Source: Hyphomicrobiales bacterium
Lineage (GTDB): Bacteria > Pseudomonadota > Alphaproteobacteria > Rhizobiales > Beijerinckiaceae
Reading direction: 5' to 3'
Assembly (NCBI GenBank): GCA_900466745.1
Contig: UBNE01000009.1
Location: forward strand, 186,001 to 250,000
DNA length: 64,000 nt
Shown: positions 33,727 to 43,088 of the stretch, one piece after another
Numbering within the stretch: the stretch's first letter is position 1
Layout of the letters: every line of letters starts with the position of its first letter
Translations under genes and position numbers: made by a program
Notes under the pieces: generated by a model
Seen by the model: only the letters and a program-made list of their open reading frames with translations
Told to the model about the DNA's origin: nothing
Databases searched by the model: none

Positions 33727-35109
33727 ATGCCGTTCAGGTCCCATCGCTTCTCGCTGGGCGCGCGGCTGTTCCTCTCGGCGGCTTTCTGCTGCGTGCTGAT
33801 CCTCGTCCTGGCCGGCGTGGGCCTGACCACCTTCTACCGCCGCTCCGCCGAGCGGGGCTTCGACGAGCGCCTTTCGGTCTACATCAAGCAGCTCGTCGCC
33901 GATCTCGCCGCGCCGCCCGAGACCGAGCGCCAGACGGTGGGCGACCTCGGCGAGCCGCGCTTCGACCTGCCGCTGACCGGCTGGTACTGGCAGATCGTAC
34001 GGCTGGACGGCGAGCGGCCGACGATCCGCTCCTCACGCTCGCTGGTCGGCGGCCAGCTTCCCAAGCTGCTCGACCAGGACATCGCGCCGAACAGCCGGGG
34101 CCTGCGCGAGAGCTATGTCTCCGGGCCGGACGACCGCCTGCTGCGCATCCTCGAACGCGAGATCGATGTCGGCGAGGACGGGCGCTTCACGGTCGCGGTC
34201 GCCGCGCCCGCCGACGAGATCGAGGGCGACATCCAGGATTTCCGCTTCGCGCTGACGATGACCTTCGTGCTGCTCGGCCTGATCCTGGTGGCCTCGACGC
34301 TGGTGCAGGTCCGCTTCGGCCTGCGTCCGCTGGTGCGGCTGCGGGCGGCGGTCGGGACCGTGCGCACGGGCGAGGCCCCGCGCATCCTCGGCGACTACCC
34401 GCCCGACCTCGCCCCGCTCGCCGGCGAGCTCAACCAGCTCATCGACACCAATCGCGAGATCCTGGAGCGGGCGCGCACCCAGGTCGGCAACCTCGCCCAT
34501 GCGCTCAAGACCCCGCTCAGCGTGATGATGAACGAGGCGGCGGCCGGCTCCGGCGAGGCGCATCTGGCGCAGACGGTGAAGGCGCAGACGGCGGTGATGC
34601 GCGACCAGGTCCAGTATTATCTCGACCGGGCGCGGGCCGCGGCGCTCTCCGGGGCGCTGGGCGGGGTGACCGAGGTCGCGCCCTCGCTGGAGGCCCTGCT
34701 GCGCACCTTCATGAAGATCTCGCAGGAGCGCGGCATCCGCGGCAGCCATACCGTGCCCGGCCGCCTGCGCTTCCGCGGCGAGAAGCAGGATTTCGAGGAA
34801 ATGCTCGGCAACCTGCTCGACAACGCCTTCAAATGGGCGGGCACCCGGGTCGAGGTCTCGCTGGAGCCGGGGACGGGCAACCCCGGCGAGCCTCTGGCCC
34901 TGCTCATCGACGATGACGGGCCGGGCCTGCCGGAAGCGGCCATGGCCGAGGTGTTGAAGCGCGGCCGCCGCCTCGACGAGTCCACGCCGGGCTCCGGCCT
35001 CGGCTTGTCGATCGTCGTCGATCTCGCCAAGCTTTATGGCGGAGAGCTGGCGTTGTATCGCTCGCCGCTCGGCGGCCTGCGGGCGCGCCTGGTCCTTCCC
35101 TCGGTCTAG
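33727..35109 (+). CDS. feuQ: Sensor histidine kinase (FeuQ-like)
   Basis: 460 residues. TM1 (LFLSAAFCCVLILVLAGVGLTTF) and TM2 (FALTMTFVLLGLILVASTLV) enclose a periplasmic domain of about 145 residues. The phospho-acceptor His is in VGNLAHALKTPLSVM (about residue 258). The ATPase domain has N-box NLLDNAFKWAG, IDDDGPGLP and GSGLGLSIVVDLAKLYGG. It is the partner of the preceding regulator. Confidence 0.87.
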   Translation: MPFRSHRFSLGARLFLSAAFCCVLILVLAGVGLTTFYRRSAERGFDERLSVYIKQLVADLAAPPETERQTVGDLGEPRFDLPLTGWYWQIVRLDGERPTIRSSRSLVGGQLPKLLDQDIAPNSRGLRESYVSGPDDRLLRILEREIDVGEDGRFTVAVAAPADEIEGDIQDFRFALTMTFVLLGLILVASTLVQVRFGLRPLVRLRAAVGTVRTGEAPRILGDYPPDLAPLAGELNQLIDTNREILERARTQVGNLAHALKTPLSVMMNEAAAGSGEAHLAQTVKAQTAVMRDQVQYYLDRARAAALSGALGGVTEVAPSLEALLRTFMKISQERGIRGSHTVPGRLRFRGEKQDFEEMLGNLLDNAFKWAGTRVEVSLEPGTGNPGEPLALLIDDDGPGLPEAAMAEVLKRGRRLDESTPGSGLGLSIVVDLAKLYGGELALYRSPLGGLRARLVLPSV

Positions 35110-35169
35110 CCGGGCCGCGTGACCCTTTGTCACCATGAACCGGCGGAGCCGATTGATTATGAACACGCG

Positions 35170-36273
35170 ATGATGATCTGGGCGGTTTTTGCGGCGATGA
35201 CGGGAGCGGCGATTTTCGCCTTGCTCTGGCCGCTGAGCCGCGTCTCGCTGCAGGGCTTCGCCGATACGGCCGATGCCCGCAGCCTCTATCGCTCGCAGCT
35301 CGGCGAGATCGACCGGGATGTCGCCCGCGGCCTGATCGCCGCGGAGGAGGCGGATGCCGCGCGCGTCGAGGCCGGCCGGCGCCTGCTGCGCGCCGCGGGA
35401 GACGAGGTCTCCCCGGCCGGCGAGACGGAGCCCTCGCTGCGCCGCCGCCGCGCCAGCTCGGCCCTGATGCTGTCGCTGGTGCCCCTCCTGGCCCTGCTCG
35501 TCTACGGCAGCTACGGATCGCCCGATGCGCCCGATCAGCCGCTGGCCGCGCGGCTGGCGAAGGCGGGAGCGCAGCAGGATTTCGCGGTGATCTTCGCGCG
35601 CATGGAGGCGCATCTGGCCGCCCATCCGGCCGATGCCAGGGGCTGGACGCTGATCGCGCCGATCTATCTGCGCCAGGGGCGCTACGACGACGCGGCCAAC
35701 GCCTTCGCCTCCGCCCTGCGCCATGGCAGGGCGAGCGCCGAACTGTGGTCCGGCCTCGGCGAGGCCCGGACGCTGGCGGCCGAGGGCGTCGTCACGGCGG
35801 CCGCCCGCGAAGCCTTTTCCGACGCGCTGAAGCTCGACCCGCGCAATCCGCAGGCGCGCTATTATCTCGCTCTGGCGCAGGAGCAGGACGGCGACACGCA
35901 GGGCGCGGCCGGCTCGCTGAAGCGGCTTCTGGCCGATACGCCGCCCGACGCCCCCTGGGCGGCGCCGGTGCGGGACCGGCTCGCGCGCCTGGAGGGGGCG
36001 GCAGGGGGCGAGGCGATCGCCGCCTTGCCCGAGGCCGAGCGCCAGCAGGCGATCCGGGGCATGGTCGAGGGCCTGGCCGGGCGGCTGGAGGCCGGCGGCG
36101 GGACGCTGGCCGAATGGACGCGCCTGATCCGCGCCCGCGCCGTGCTCGGCCAGAAGGAAGAGGCCCGGCAGGCCGTGAAGACGGCCCGCGAAAGGCTGGC
36201 CGGGGACGCATCCGCCCTTGCGGCGATCGAGGCGCTGGCCCATGAACTGGCCTTGAAGGAGGCCGCGCCATGA
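35170..36273 (+). CDS. ccmI: Cytochrome c maturation protein CcmI (CycH)
   Basis: 367 residues from ATG 35170 ([24 protein letters not shown], first membrane span); a GTG at 35119 would add an unlikely hydrophilic leader. A second span ([19 protein letters not shown]) precedes a periplasmic TPR domain ([45 protein letters not shown]). CcmI presents apocytochrome c to the haem ligation machinery. First of four tightly spaced genes, cycHJKL. Confidence 0.9.
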   Translation: MMIWAVFAAMTGAAIFALLWPLSRVSLQGFADTADARSLYRSQLGEIDRDVARGLIAAEEADAARVEAGRRLLRAAGDEVSPAGETEPSLRRRRASSALMLSLVPLLALLVYGSYGSPDAPDQPLAARLAKAGAQQDFAVIFARMEAHLAAHPADARGWTLIAPIYLRQGRYDDAANAFASALRHGRASAELWSGLGEARTLAAEGVVTAAAREAFSDALKLDPRNPQARYYLALAQEQDGDTQGAAGSLKRLLADTPPDAPWAAPVRDRLARLEGAAGGEAIAALPEAERQQAIRGMVEGLAGRLEAGGGTLAEWTRLIRARAVLGQKEEARQAVKTARERLAGDASALAAIEALAHELALKEAAP

Positions 36274-36776
36274 CGGCTGCCCAGACGACACGGCAATGGC
36301 CCGCCAAGCGGCGCATGACGCGCAAGCAGCGCCGGCTGAGCATGATCGCCGCCGCCGGCGCGGTTCTGGCGCTCGCCGCCGGGCTGGTGCTCTTCGCCAT
36401 GCGCGACAGCATCGTCTTCTTCTACGGTCCCACCGAGATCGCCGAGAAGGGCGTCGCGCCCGGGACCCGGATGCGGCTGGGCGGGCTGGTGGAGACGGGC
36501 TCCGTGCAACGCGGCCCGGGCCAGCGCGTCGCCTTCGCCGTGACCGACGGCAGGAGCACGGTGAAGGTGAGCTATGACGGGCTGCTGCCCGACCTGTTCC
36601 GCGAGGGGCAGGGCGTCGTGACCGAAGGCATCTTCGAGGGCGCCGGGCGCTTCAAGGCGGATTCCGTGCTGGCCAAGCACGACGAGACCTATATGCCGCG
36701 CGAGGTCGCCGACACCCTCAAGAAGCAGGGGCACTGGCAGGGCGAGGCGGGCGCCGCCGCCCCCGCCAAGCCGTGA
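36270..36776 (+). CDS. ccmE: Haem chaperone CcmE (CycJ)
   Basis: 168 residues, start overlapping the ccmI stop by 4 bp. One N-terminal membrane anchor (about residues 24-43), then a periplasmic OB-fold. Haem-binding His137 and Tyr141 are in [11 protein letters not shown], the invariant HxxxY motif. It receives haem from CcmC and passes it to CcmF/H. Confidence 0.96.
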   Translation: MTAAQTTRQWPAKRRMTRKQRRLSMIAAAGAVLALAAGLVLFAMRDSIVFFYGPTEIAEKGVAPGTRMRLGGLVETGSVQRGPGQRVAFAVTDGRSTVKVSYDGLLPDLFREGQGVVTEGIFEGAGRFKADSVLAKHDETYMPREVADTLKKQGHWQGEAGAAAPAKP

Positions 36777-36783
36777 GCCGGGC

Positions 36784-38760
36784 ATGATCGTCGAGATCGG
36801 ACATTATGCGCTGGCGCTGGCGCTCGGGGTTTCCGTCATCCAGGCGCTGGTGCCGCTCTGGGGCCTGTCGCGGCAGGACCGGGCGCTCGCGGCCGTCGGC
36901 ACCAGCGCGGCGCTGATCGGCTTCGCCCTGGTGGCGCTGTCCTTCGCGGCGCTGGTCGCATCCTATGTCCGCTCCGATTTCTCGGTCGCCAACGTCTTCG
37001 AGAACTCGCATTCGGCCCAGCCGCTCCTCTACAAATTCACCTCCGTCTGGGGCAACCACGAAGGCTCGCTGCTGCTCTGGGTGCTGATCCTGACCCTGTT
37101 CGGGGCGCTGGTGGCGCTGTCGCACCGTTCGCTGCCGCCGCGCCTGCGCGCCGGCGCGCTGGCGGCGCAGGGGCTGGTCGCGGCGGCCTTCCTCGCCTTC
37201 ACCCTGTTCACCTCGAACCCGTTCCGGCGGCTTTCGCCCGCGCCGGCCGAGGGGCAGGACCTCAACCCGATCCTTCAGGATCTCGGCCTCGCGATCCATC
37301 CGCCGCTGCTCTATATCGGCTATGTCGGCTTCTCGATGACCTACGCCTTCGCGGTCGCCGCGCTGATCGACGGGCGCATCGACGCGATGTGGGCGCGCGC
37401 CGTCCGCCCCTGGACGCTGCTCGCCTGGACCTTCCTGACGCTGGGCATCGCCATGGGCTCCTACTGGGCCTATTACGAGCTCGGCTGGGGCGGCTGGTGG
37501 TTCTGGGACCCGGTCGAGAACGCCTCCTTCATGCCCTGGCTCGCCGGCACGGCGCTGATCCATTCGACCGTGGTGATGGAGAAGCGCGACGCGCTCAAGG
37601 TCTGGACGATCCTGCTCGCGATCCTGACCTTCTCGCTCTCGCTGCTCGGCACCTTCGTCGTCCGCTCCGGTGTGCTGACCTCGGTGCATTCCTTCGCCAC
37701 CGACCCGGCGCGCGGCCTGTTCATCCTGCTGATCCTGGTCTTCTTCGTCGGCGGCTCGCTCGCGCTCTTCGCCTGGCGGGCGCCGCTCCTGCGCCAGGGC
37801 GGCCTGTTCGCGCCGGTCTCGCGCGAGAGCGCGCTGGTCGTGAACAACATCTTCCTCGCCACCGCCTGCGCCACCGTCTTCGTCGGCACGCTCTATCCGC
37901 TCGCGCTGGAGATGCTGACCGGCGACAAGATCTCGGTCGGCGCGCCCTTCTTCAACGCGACCTTCGTGCCGGTCGTCGTGCCGCTGCTGCTTTTGCTCCC
38001 GATCGGCCAGTCGCTCGCCTGGAAGCGCGGCGACCTGCTCGGCGCGGCCCAGCGCAACGCCGCCGCCTTCGCCATCGCGGCCGTCGCGGCGCTGGCGCTG
38101 ATCGCCTTCACGCGCGGCGGCCCGGTCCTGGCGCCGCTCGGCGTGGGGCTCGGGCTCTTCCTCGTGCTCGGAGCCGGCTTCGACCTGGCCGAGCGCGTCG
38201 TCGCCCGCGCCAGCGGCTGGCCGGCGATGCTGTCGCGGGCGCGGGGGCTGCCGCGCTCGGCCTGGGGCACGGCGCTGGCGCATGCCGGCATCGGGCTCAG
38301 CATCATCGGCATCGCGGCGGCCGCCTGGAGCAGCGAGGCGATCGCGGTGCTGAAGCCCGGCGAGCGCCTGACCGCGGGGCGCTATACCGTCGTCCTCGAA
38401 TCCGTCCTGCCGCGCACCGGCCCGAATTTCCGGGCCGAGGTGGCGCGCTTCCAGCTCTTCTCCGGCGACCGGGAGCTGGCGCCGCTCGAAGCCTCGAAGC
38501 GGGTCTACACCGCCCGCGCCATGCCGACCACGGAAGCCGGCATCCATACGGACTGGCTGAGCCAGGCCTATGTCAGCCTAGGCGAGGGCCAGGATGGCGG
38601 CCTCGCCGTCCGGCTCTACGACAAGCCGCTGATCCTGCTGATCTGGATCGGCGCGATCGTCATGGCCTTCGGCGGCGCCCTGTCGCTGACGGATCGCCGC
38701 TTCCGCCTGGCGGCGCCGCGCCGGGCCGCGCCGGCCGCGGCGGCGCAGCCGGCGGAGTGA
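36784..38760 (+). CDS. ccmF: Haem lyase subunit CcmF (CycK)
   Basis: 658 residues, multi-spanning membrane protein. The tryptophan-rich haem-handling motif [18 protein letters not shown] is intact, and [24 protein letters not shown] and the conserved His in [23 protein letters not shown] are present. It catalyses attachment of haem to apocytochromes c together with CcmH and CcmI. Seven bases after ccmE. Confidence 0.96.
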   Translation: MIVEIGHYALALALGVSVIQALVPLWGLSRQDRALAAVGTSAALIGFALVALSFAALVASYVRSDFSVANVFENSHSAQPLLYKFTSVWGNHEGSLLLWVLILTLFGALVALSHRSLPPRLRAGALAAQGLVAAAFLAFTLFTSNPFRRLSPAPAEGQDLNPILQDLGLAIHPPLLYIGYVGFSMTYAFAVAALIDGRIDAMWARAVRPWTLLAWTFLTLGIAMGSYWAYYELGWGGWWFWDPVENASFMPWLAGTALIHSTVVMEKRDALKVWTILLAILTFSLSLLGTFVVRSGVLTSVHSFATDPARGLFILLILVFFVGGSLALFAWRAPLLRQGGLFAPVSRESALVVNNIFLATACATVFVGTLYPLALEMLTGDKISVGAPFFNATFVPVVVPLLLLLPIGQSLAWKRGDLLGAAQRNAAAFAIAAVAALALIAFTRGGPVLAPLGVGLGLFLVLGAGFDLAERVVARASGWPAMLSRARGLPRSAWGTALAHAGIGLSIIGIAAAAWSSEAIAVLKPGERLTAGRYTVVLESVLPRTGPNFRAEVARFQLFSGDRELAPLEASKRVYTARAMPTTEAGIHTDWLSQAYVSLGEGQDGGLAVRLYDKPLILLIWIGAIVMAFGGALSLTDRRFRLAAPRRAAPAAAAQPAE

Positions 38761-38765
38761 GGCGC

Positions 38766-39230
38766 ATGCGCCGCCTGCTCCTGGCCCTGGCCTTCCTCGC
38801 TCTCGCCCTGCCGGCCGCCCATGCGGTGCAGCCGGACGAGGTCCTCAAGGATCCGGTCCTCGAGCAGCGGGCGCGCGCGATCTCGAGCGGCCTGCGCTGC
38901 CTGGTCTGCCAGAACCAGTCGATCGACGATTCCAACGCGCCGCTGGCGCGCGACCTGCGGCTGCTCGTGCGCGAGCGCCTGACGGCCGGCGACAGCGACA
39001 AGGCGGTGCTCGACTTCGTCGTCGCCCGCTATGGCGACTTCGTCCTGCTGCGCCCGCCCTTCAACGCGCATACGGTCCTGCTCTGGAGCGCGCCCTTCCT
39101 GATCCTGCTGGGGGGCGCCGCCTTCGCCTGGCGCCGGCGCCGCGGCCCGGCGACGCCCGGGGCGGCCGCGCCCCTGACCGCCGAGGAGCAGCGGCGCCTC
39201 GAAGGGCTGCTCAGGGAAAAGCAGGACTGA
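38766..39230 (+). CDS. ccmH: Thiol-disulfide subunit CcmH (CycL)
   Basis: 154 residues, signal peptide ending near AAHA, then the redox motif LRCLVCQNQ with Cys45 and Cys48, which reduces the apocytochrome CxxCH disulfide. One C-terminal membrane span ([18 protein letters not shown]) is followed by a cytosolic tail. Short, single-domain form usual in alphaproteobacteria, where CcmI is separate. Last gene of the ccm operon; no ccmABCDG here. Confidence 0.95.
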   Translation: MRRLLLALAFLALALPAAHAVQPDEVLKDPVLEQRARAISSGLRCLVCQNQSIDDSNAPLARDLRLLVRERLTAGDSDKAVLDFVVARYGDFVLLRPPFNAHTVLLWSAPFLILLGGAAFAWRRRRGPATPGAAAPLTAEEQRRLEGLLREKQD

Positions 39231-39398
39231 AGCGTCGGCGCCGCGAAGCCGCTTCAGGCGCCGCCTCTGCGCCCCGCCGGGGCGGCGGAAACCTTACGAA
39301 ATCGTCATCTTCAGGCCAAAACCGCGTAAGGCGCCCGGCTTCATGGTGATCCTCACGAGCAGGGGACGACAACCCTGTCGCTCCAAGAGGTTCTCATC

Positions 39399-40577
39399 AT
39401 GACGACACAAAACACGAACCGGAAGTCCTTCCTGCGGCGCGGCACCCTTCTCGCCGGCACCGCCATCCTCGGCATCGGCCTCGTCGCCGGCATCGCCGAC
39501 ACCGCCTTCATGCAGAACGACCGGGCCTATGCCCAGCCGATCGAGCTCTCGGGCACCCAGACCCAGCTTCCCTCCTTCGCCGACCTGGTCGACAAGGTGA
39601 AGCCGGCCGTCGTCTCGGTGCGCGTCAAGACCGAGGTCGCCTCGACCTCCGACCAGCAGAATCTCGACGACCTGCCGCCGCAGCTTCGCCGCTTCTTCCG
39701 CGAGTTCGGCGGCGAGGAGGGCGGCCGCATGGGGCGTCCGAAACCGCAGATCGGCATGGCCCAGGGCTCCGGCTTCTTCGTCAGCCAGGACGGCTACGTC
39801 GTGACCAACAACCATGTCGTCGAGCATGCGGTCGACGTCCAGCTCGTCACCGACGCCGGCAAGACCCTGGAGGCCAAGGTCATCGGCACGGATCCGCGCT
39901 CGGACCTCGCCCTGCTCAAGGTCAAGGACGGCGGCAGCTTCCCCTATGTGAAGCTCGCCGACGCCAAGCCGCGCATCGGCGACTGGGTGCTGGCGATCGG
40001 CAACCCCTTCGGGCTCGGCGGCACGGTCACGGCCGGCATCGTCTCGGCGCAGGGGCGCGACATCGGCTCCGGCCCCTATGACGACTTCCTGCAGATCGAC
40101 GCGCCGATCAACCGCGGCAATTCGGGCGGCCCGACCTTCAACGGCAATGGCGAGGTCGTCGGCGTCAACACCGCGATCTACTCGCCCTCGGGCGGCAATG
40201 TCGGCATCGCCTTCGCGATCCCGGCCTCGACCGTCAAGCAGGTCGTCGACCAGCTCAAGAAGGACGGCAAGGTGGCGCGCGGCTTCATCGGCGTGCAGAT
40301 CCAGCCGGTGACCCGCGAGATGGCCGACGCGATCGGCCTCAAGGAGGCGAAGGGCGCGCTCGTCGCCGAGGCGCAGAGCAACGGTCCGGCCGCCAAGGCG
40401 GGCATCCGCCGCGGCGACACCATCACCGCCGTCAACGGCGAGGAGATCAAGGACGCCCGCGACCTGTCGCGCAAGATCGCGAACTTCGCGCCCGGCACCA
40501 AGGCCACGATCACCCTCTACCGCGAAGGTCATTCCCGCGACGTGACCTTCGAGGTCGGCCGCCAGCCCGCGGCCTGA
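39399..40577 (+). CDS. degP: Periplasmic Do-type serine protease (DegP/HtrA family)
   Basis: 392 residues. Signal segment with a Tat-like RRGTLLAGTAILGIGLVAG start, cleavage near AYAQP. Catalytic His in VTNNHVVEH (about 137), Asp in GTDPRSDLALLKV (about 168), Ser in NRGNSGGPTF (about 240). Only one PDZ domain follows (GFIGVQIQPVTREMADAIGL to the end), so it is shorter than classic two-PDZ DegP and has DegS-like architecture without a membrane anchor being certain. It degrades or senses misfolded envelope proteins. Good terminator downstream. Confidence 0.93.
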   Translation: MTTQNTNRKSFLRRGTLLAGTAILGIGLVAGIADTAFMQNDRAYAQPIELSGTQTQLPSFADLVDKVKPAVVSVRVKTEVASTSDQQNLDDLPPQLRRFFREFGGEEGGRMGRPKPQIGMAQGSGFFVSQDGYVVTNNHVVEHAVDVQLVTDAGKTLEAKVIGTDPRSDLALLKVKDGGSFPYVKLADAKPRIGDWVLAIGNPFGLGGTVTAGIVSAQGRDIGSGPYDDFLQIDAPINRGNSGGPTFNGNGEVVGVNTAIYSPSGGNVGIAFAIPASTVKQVVDQLKKDGKVARGFIGVQIQPVTREMADAIGLKEAKGALVAEAQSNGPAAKAGIRRGDTITAVNGEEIKDARDLSRKIANFAPGTKATITLYREGHSRDVTFEVGRQPAA

Positions 40578-40637
40578 GCGTAGCTGGCTGGTCTCCCGGT
40601 TTCCTGTCGCCCCAGCCGGGAAGACCAGCCGTCGCGG

Positions 40638-40676
40638 CGGCAGGCCGGATGCGTATCGTCCGGCCTGCCGTTTTTT
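40638..40676 (+). terminator. Rho-independent terminator after degP
   Basis: 12-bp stem CGGCAGGCCGGA/TCCGGCCTGCCG with a 9-nt loop, followed by TTTTTTG. The strongest intrinsic terminator in the window. The 327-bp gap between degP and the next gene holds this terminator and then a dispersed repeat. Confidence 0.95.
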
Positions 40677-40717
40677 GTTTTTGGCGAGCGAGATGAGCGG
40701 GCTACACGGAAATGCAT

Positions 40718-40864
40718 CGTCATTCCGGGGCAAGCCGGAGGCCCGAGCCCGGAACCCGGAACCGATGCCTTGTGAGATAAGGGCGATAAGTGATCGCTCA
40801 TGGCCGCAAGGGGCGCCGGTTCCGGGTTCCGGGCTCTTCGCTACGCGAAGCCCCGGAATGACGG
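40718..40864. repeat. Dispersed palindromic element (CGTCATTCCGGGG family), long form
   Basis: Outer arms CGTCATTCCGGGGC and GCCCCGGAATGACGG, inner arms AGCCCGGAACCCGGAACC and GGTTCCGGGTTCCGGGCT. It is close in size and plan to the copy at 3334. It ends about 40 bp before the response regulator start, so it probably lies upstream of or within that gene's promoter region. Confidence 0.87.
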
Positions 40865-40904
40865 CTGTATTTCCGATCGACCGGAAAGGTTCTAGTTTCG
40901 AGCC

Positions 40905-41588
40905 ATGCGACTCCTGATCGTCGAAGATGATGCCGAGGCTGCGGCCTATCTGACGAAAGCCTTCCGCGAGGTCGGCCATGTCGCCGATCATGCGCCCGAC
41001 GGGCTCGAAGGCTATGCCATGGCCGAGGGCGGCGGCTACGACGTGCTGGTCATCGACCGCATGCTGCCCCGCCTCGACGGCCTGTCGCTGATCCGCTCCC
41101 TGCGCGAGCAGAAGGACGAGACGCCGGCGCTGATCCTTTCGGCTCTGGCCCAGGTCGACGACCGCGTGAAGGGCCTGCGCGCCGGCGGCGACGACTATCT
41201 GCCCAAGCCCTATGCCTTCTCCGAGCTGCTCGCCCGCGTCGAGGTGCTGGCGCGCCGCCGCGGCGCCCCGGCGGCCGAGCCCACGACCTATCGCGTCGGC
41301 GAATTGCTGCTCGACCGGCTGGCCCATCGCGTCACGCGCGAGGGACAGGAGATCGTGCTCCAGCCGCGCGAGTTCCGTCTGCTCGAATATCTGATGAAGC
41401 ATGCCGGACAGGTCGTGACCCGCACCATGCTGCTGGAGAACGTCTGGGACTATCACTTCGACCCCCAGACCAACGTCATCGACGTGCATGTCAGCCGCCT
41501 GCGCTCGAAGATCGACAAGGGTTTCGAGCATCCGATGATCCACACCATCCGCGGCGCGGGATACATGGTCCGTGACGGCACCCTTTGA
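40905..41588 (+). CDS. OmpR-family response regulator
   Basis: 227 residues. Receiver domain: VEDD pocket, phospho-acceptor Asp in VLVIDRMLPRLDG, Lys in YLPKPYAFSELLARV. Winged helix: LQPREFRLLEYLMKHAGQVVTRTMLLENVWDYHFDPQTNVIDVHVSRLRSKID. It overlaps the kinase start by 17 bp. Located between degP and glnE as in other Rhizobiales; the stimulus is unknown, envelope stress being a guess from the degP neighbour. Confidence 0.93.
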   Translation: MRLLIVEDDAEAAAYLTKAFREVGHVADHAPDGLEGYAMAEGGGYDVLVIDRMLPRLDGLSLIRSLREQKDETPALILSALAQVDDRVKGLRAGGDDYLPKPYAFSELLARVEVLARRRGAPAAEPTTYRVGELLLDRLAHRVTREGQEIVLQPREFRLLEYLMKHAGQVVTRTMLLENVWDYHFDPQTNVIDVHVSRLRSKIDKGFEHPMIHTIRGAGYMVRDGTL

Positions 41589-43074
41589 GGCTCCCCAGCG
41601 CAAGCGCTCGAAATTCCTGCCGACGCTGTTCCGCACCACGGCGTTCAAGCTGACGGCGGTCTATCTCGTCATCTTCGCGCTCTTCGCCGCCTTCGTGCTC
41701 GGCTATGTCGCCTGGAACGCGCAGCGCCTGCTGAGCGACCAGATCCGCTCGATCATTGACGCCGAGATCCAGGGCCTGGCCGAGCAGGCGCGCCAGGGCG
41801 GCATCCGCCGGCTGGTCAACATCGTCGAGCGCCGCTCGCGCGCGCCGGGGGCCTCGCTCTATCTGGTGACGACGCCGGTCGGCGAGCGTGTCGCCGGCAA
41901 TGTCGAGGCGATCCCGCCCGGCACGCTCGACAAGACCGGCGAGAGCGAGATCGAATACGCCCGCACCAGCGAAACCATCGACACGCCGAGCCATGCGATC
42001 GTGCGCGTCTTCGTGCTGCCGGCCGGCTTCCGCCTGCTGGTCGGGCGCGACGTCGAGGAGCGCGACCGGCTCGGCGCGGTGATCCGCCGGGCCATCGGCT
42101 GGTCCTTCGCGCTGATCTTCGTGCTCGGCTGCTTCGCGAGCTGGTTCGTGGCCCGGCGGGTGCTCCGGCGCATCGACGGCATGACCGAAACCGCCCACGG
42201 CATCATGGAGGGCGACCTCAAGGGCCGGCTCGCCATCGCCGGCACCGGCGACGAGCTCGACCGCCTCGCCCTCAACCTCAACGCCATGCTCGACCGCATC
42301 GGCGAGCTGATGGCGGGCATGCAGCAGGTCACCGACAACATCGCCCACGACCTCAAGACCCCGCTGACGCGCCTGCGCAACCGGGCCGAGGAGGCGCTGC
42401 GCACCGCCAAGTCGCCCGACGCATTGCGCGCGGCGCTCGACGGCGCGATCGAGGAGGCCGACAACCTCATCCGCGTCTTCAACGCGCTGCTGATGATCGC
42501 CCGGCTCGAGGCCGGCCGGGTCAGCGACACCATGGCCGATCTCGATCTCTCGGAGATCGTCTCCGGGGTGGCCGAGCTCTACGAACCGCTGGCGGAGGAG
42601 GCGGGGCTCGCGCTCGTCGGCGACGTCGCGCCCGGCCTCCACATCGTCGGCAATCGCGAATTGATCGGCCAGGCCCTGGCGAATCTGATCGACAACGCCC
42701 TGAAATACGGCCGCCCGCAGGATGGCGGCGAGGCTGCGGTCACCGTCGCCGCGCGGCGCGTCGGCGAGGAGATCGAGCTGTCGGTCGCCGATCGCGGCGC
42801 CGGCATCCCAGAGGCCGATCGCGGCCGGGTGCTGGACCGTTTCGTCAGGCTCGACGACAGCCGCAGCCAGCCCGGTTTCGGGCTGGGGCTGTCGATGGTG
42901 GCCGGCGTGGTGCGCCTGCATGGCGGCACGCTCCGGCTGGAGGACAACGCGCCGGGGCTGCGGGCCGTGATCGCGCTGCCGGCGGCCCGGCCCAAGCCTG
43001 TGGAAACGCTGCCTCCGCCCGGCTCCGAAAGCTCGACAGCCGCGCCAAACCCTGCTGGCGTGCCATCCCTCTGA
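41572..43074 (+). CDS. Sensor histidine kinase with HAMP domain
   Basis: 500 residues, GTG start inside the regulator gene. TM1 LTAVYLVIFALFAAFVLGYVAW, periplasmic domain of about 120 residues, TM2 AIGWSFALIFVLGCFASWFV, HAMP about 195-245, phospho-acceptor His in IAHDLKTPLTRLRN (about 259). ATPase boxes NLIDNALKYG, VADRGAGIP and GFGLGLSMVAGVVRLHGG. It forms a cognate pair with the preceding regulator. Confidence 0.93.
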   Translation: MTAPFEAPQRKRSKFLPTLFRTTAFKLTAVYLVIFALFAAFVLGYVAWNAQRLLSDQIRSIIDAEIQGLAEQARQGGIRRLVNIVERRSRAPGASLYLVTTPVGERVAGNVEAIPPGTLDKTGESEIEYARTSETIDTPSHAIVRVFVLPAGFRLLVGRDVEERDRLGAVIRRAIGWSFALIFVLGCFASWFVARRVLRRIDGMTETAHGIMEGDLKGRLAIAGTGDELDRLALNLNAMLDRIGELMAGMQQVTDNIAHDLKTPLTRLRNRAEEALRTAKSPDALRAALDGAIEEADNLIRVFNALLMIARLEAGRVSDTMADLDLSEIVSGVAELYEPLAEEAGLALVGDVAPGLHIVGNRELIGQALANLIDNALKYGRPQDGGEAAVTVAARRVGEEIELSVADRGAGIPEADRGRVLDRFVRLDDSRSQPGFGLGLSMVAGVVRLHGGTLRLEDNAPGLRAVIALPAARPKPVETLPPPGSESSTAAPNPAGVPSL

Positions 43075-43088
43075 CGGGAGTGGCGGAT

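Noticed and set aside
40881-40910. A possible tRNA-like stretch before the response regulator gene (GGTTCTAGTTTCGAGCC)
   Set aside because: No acceptor stem, anticodon arm or CCA context can be built around it; the region simply leads into the ATG of the regulator gene.
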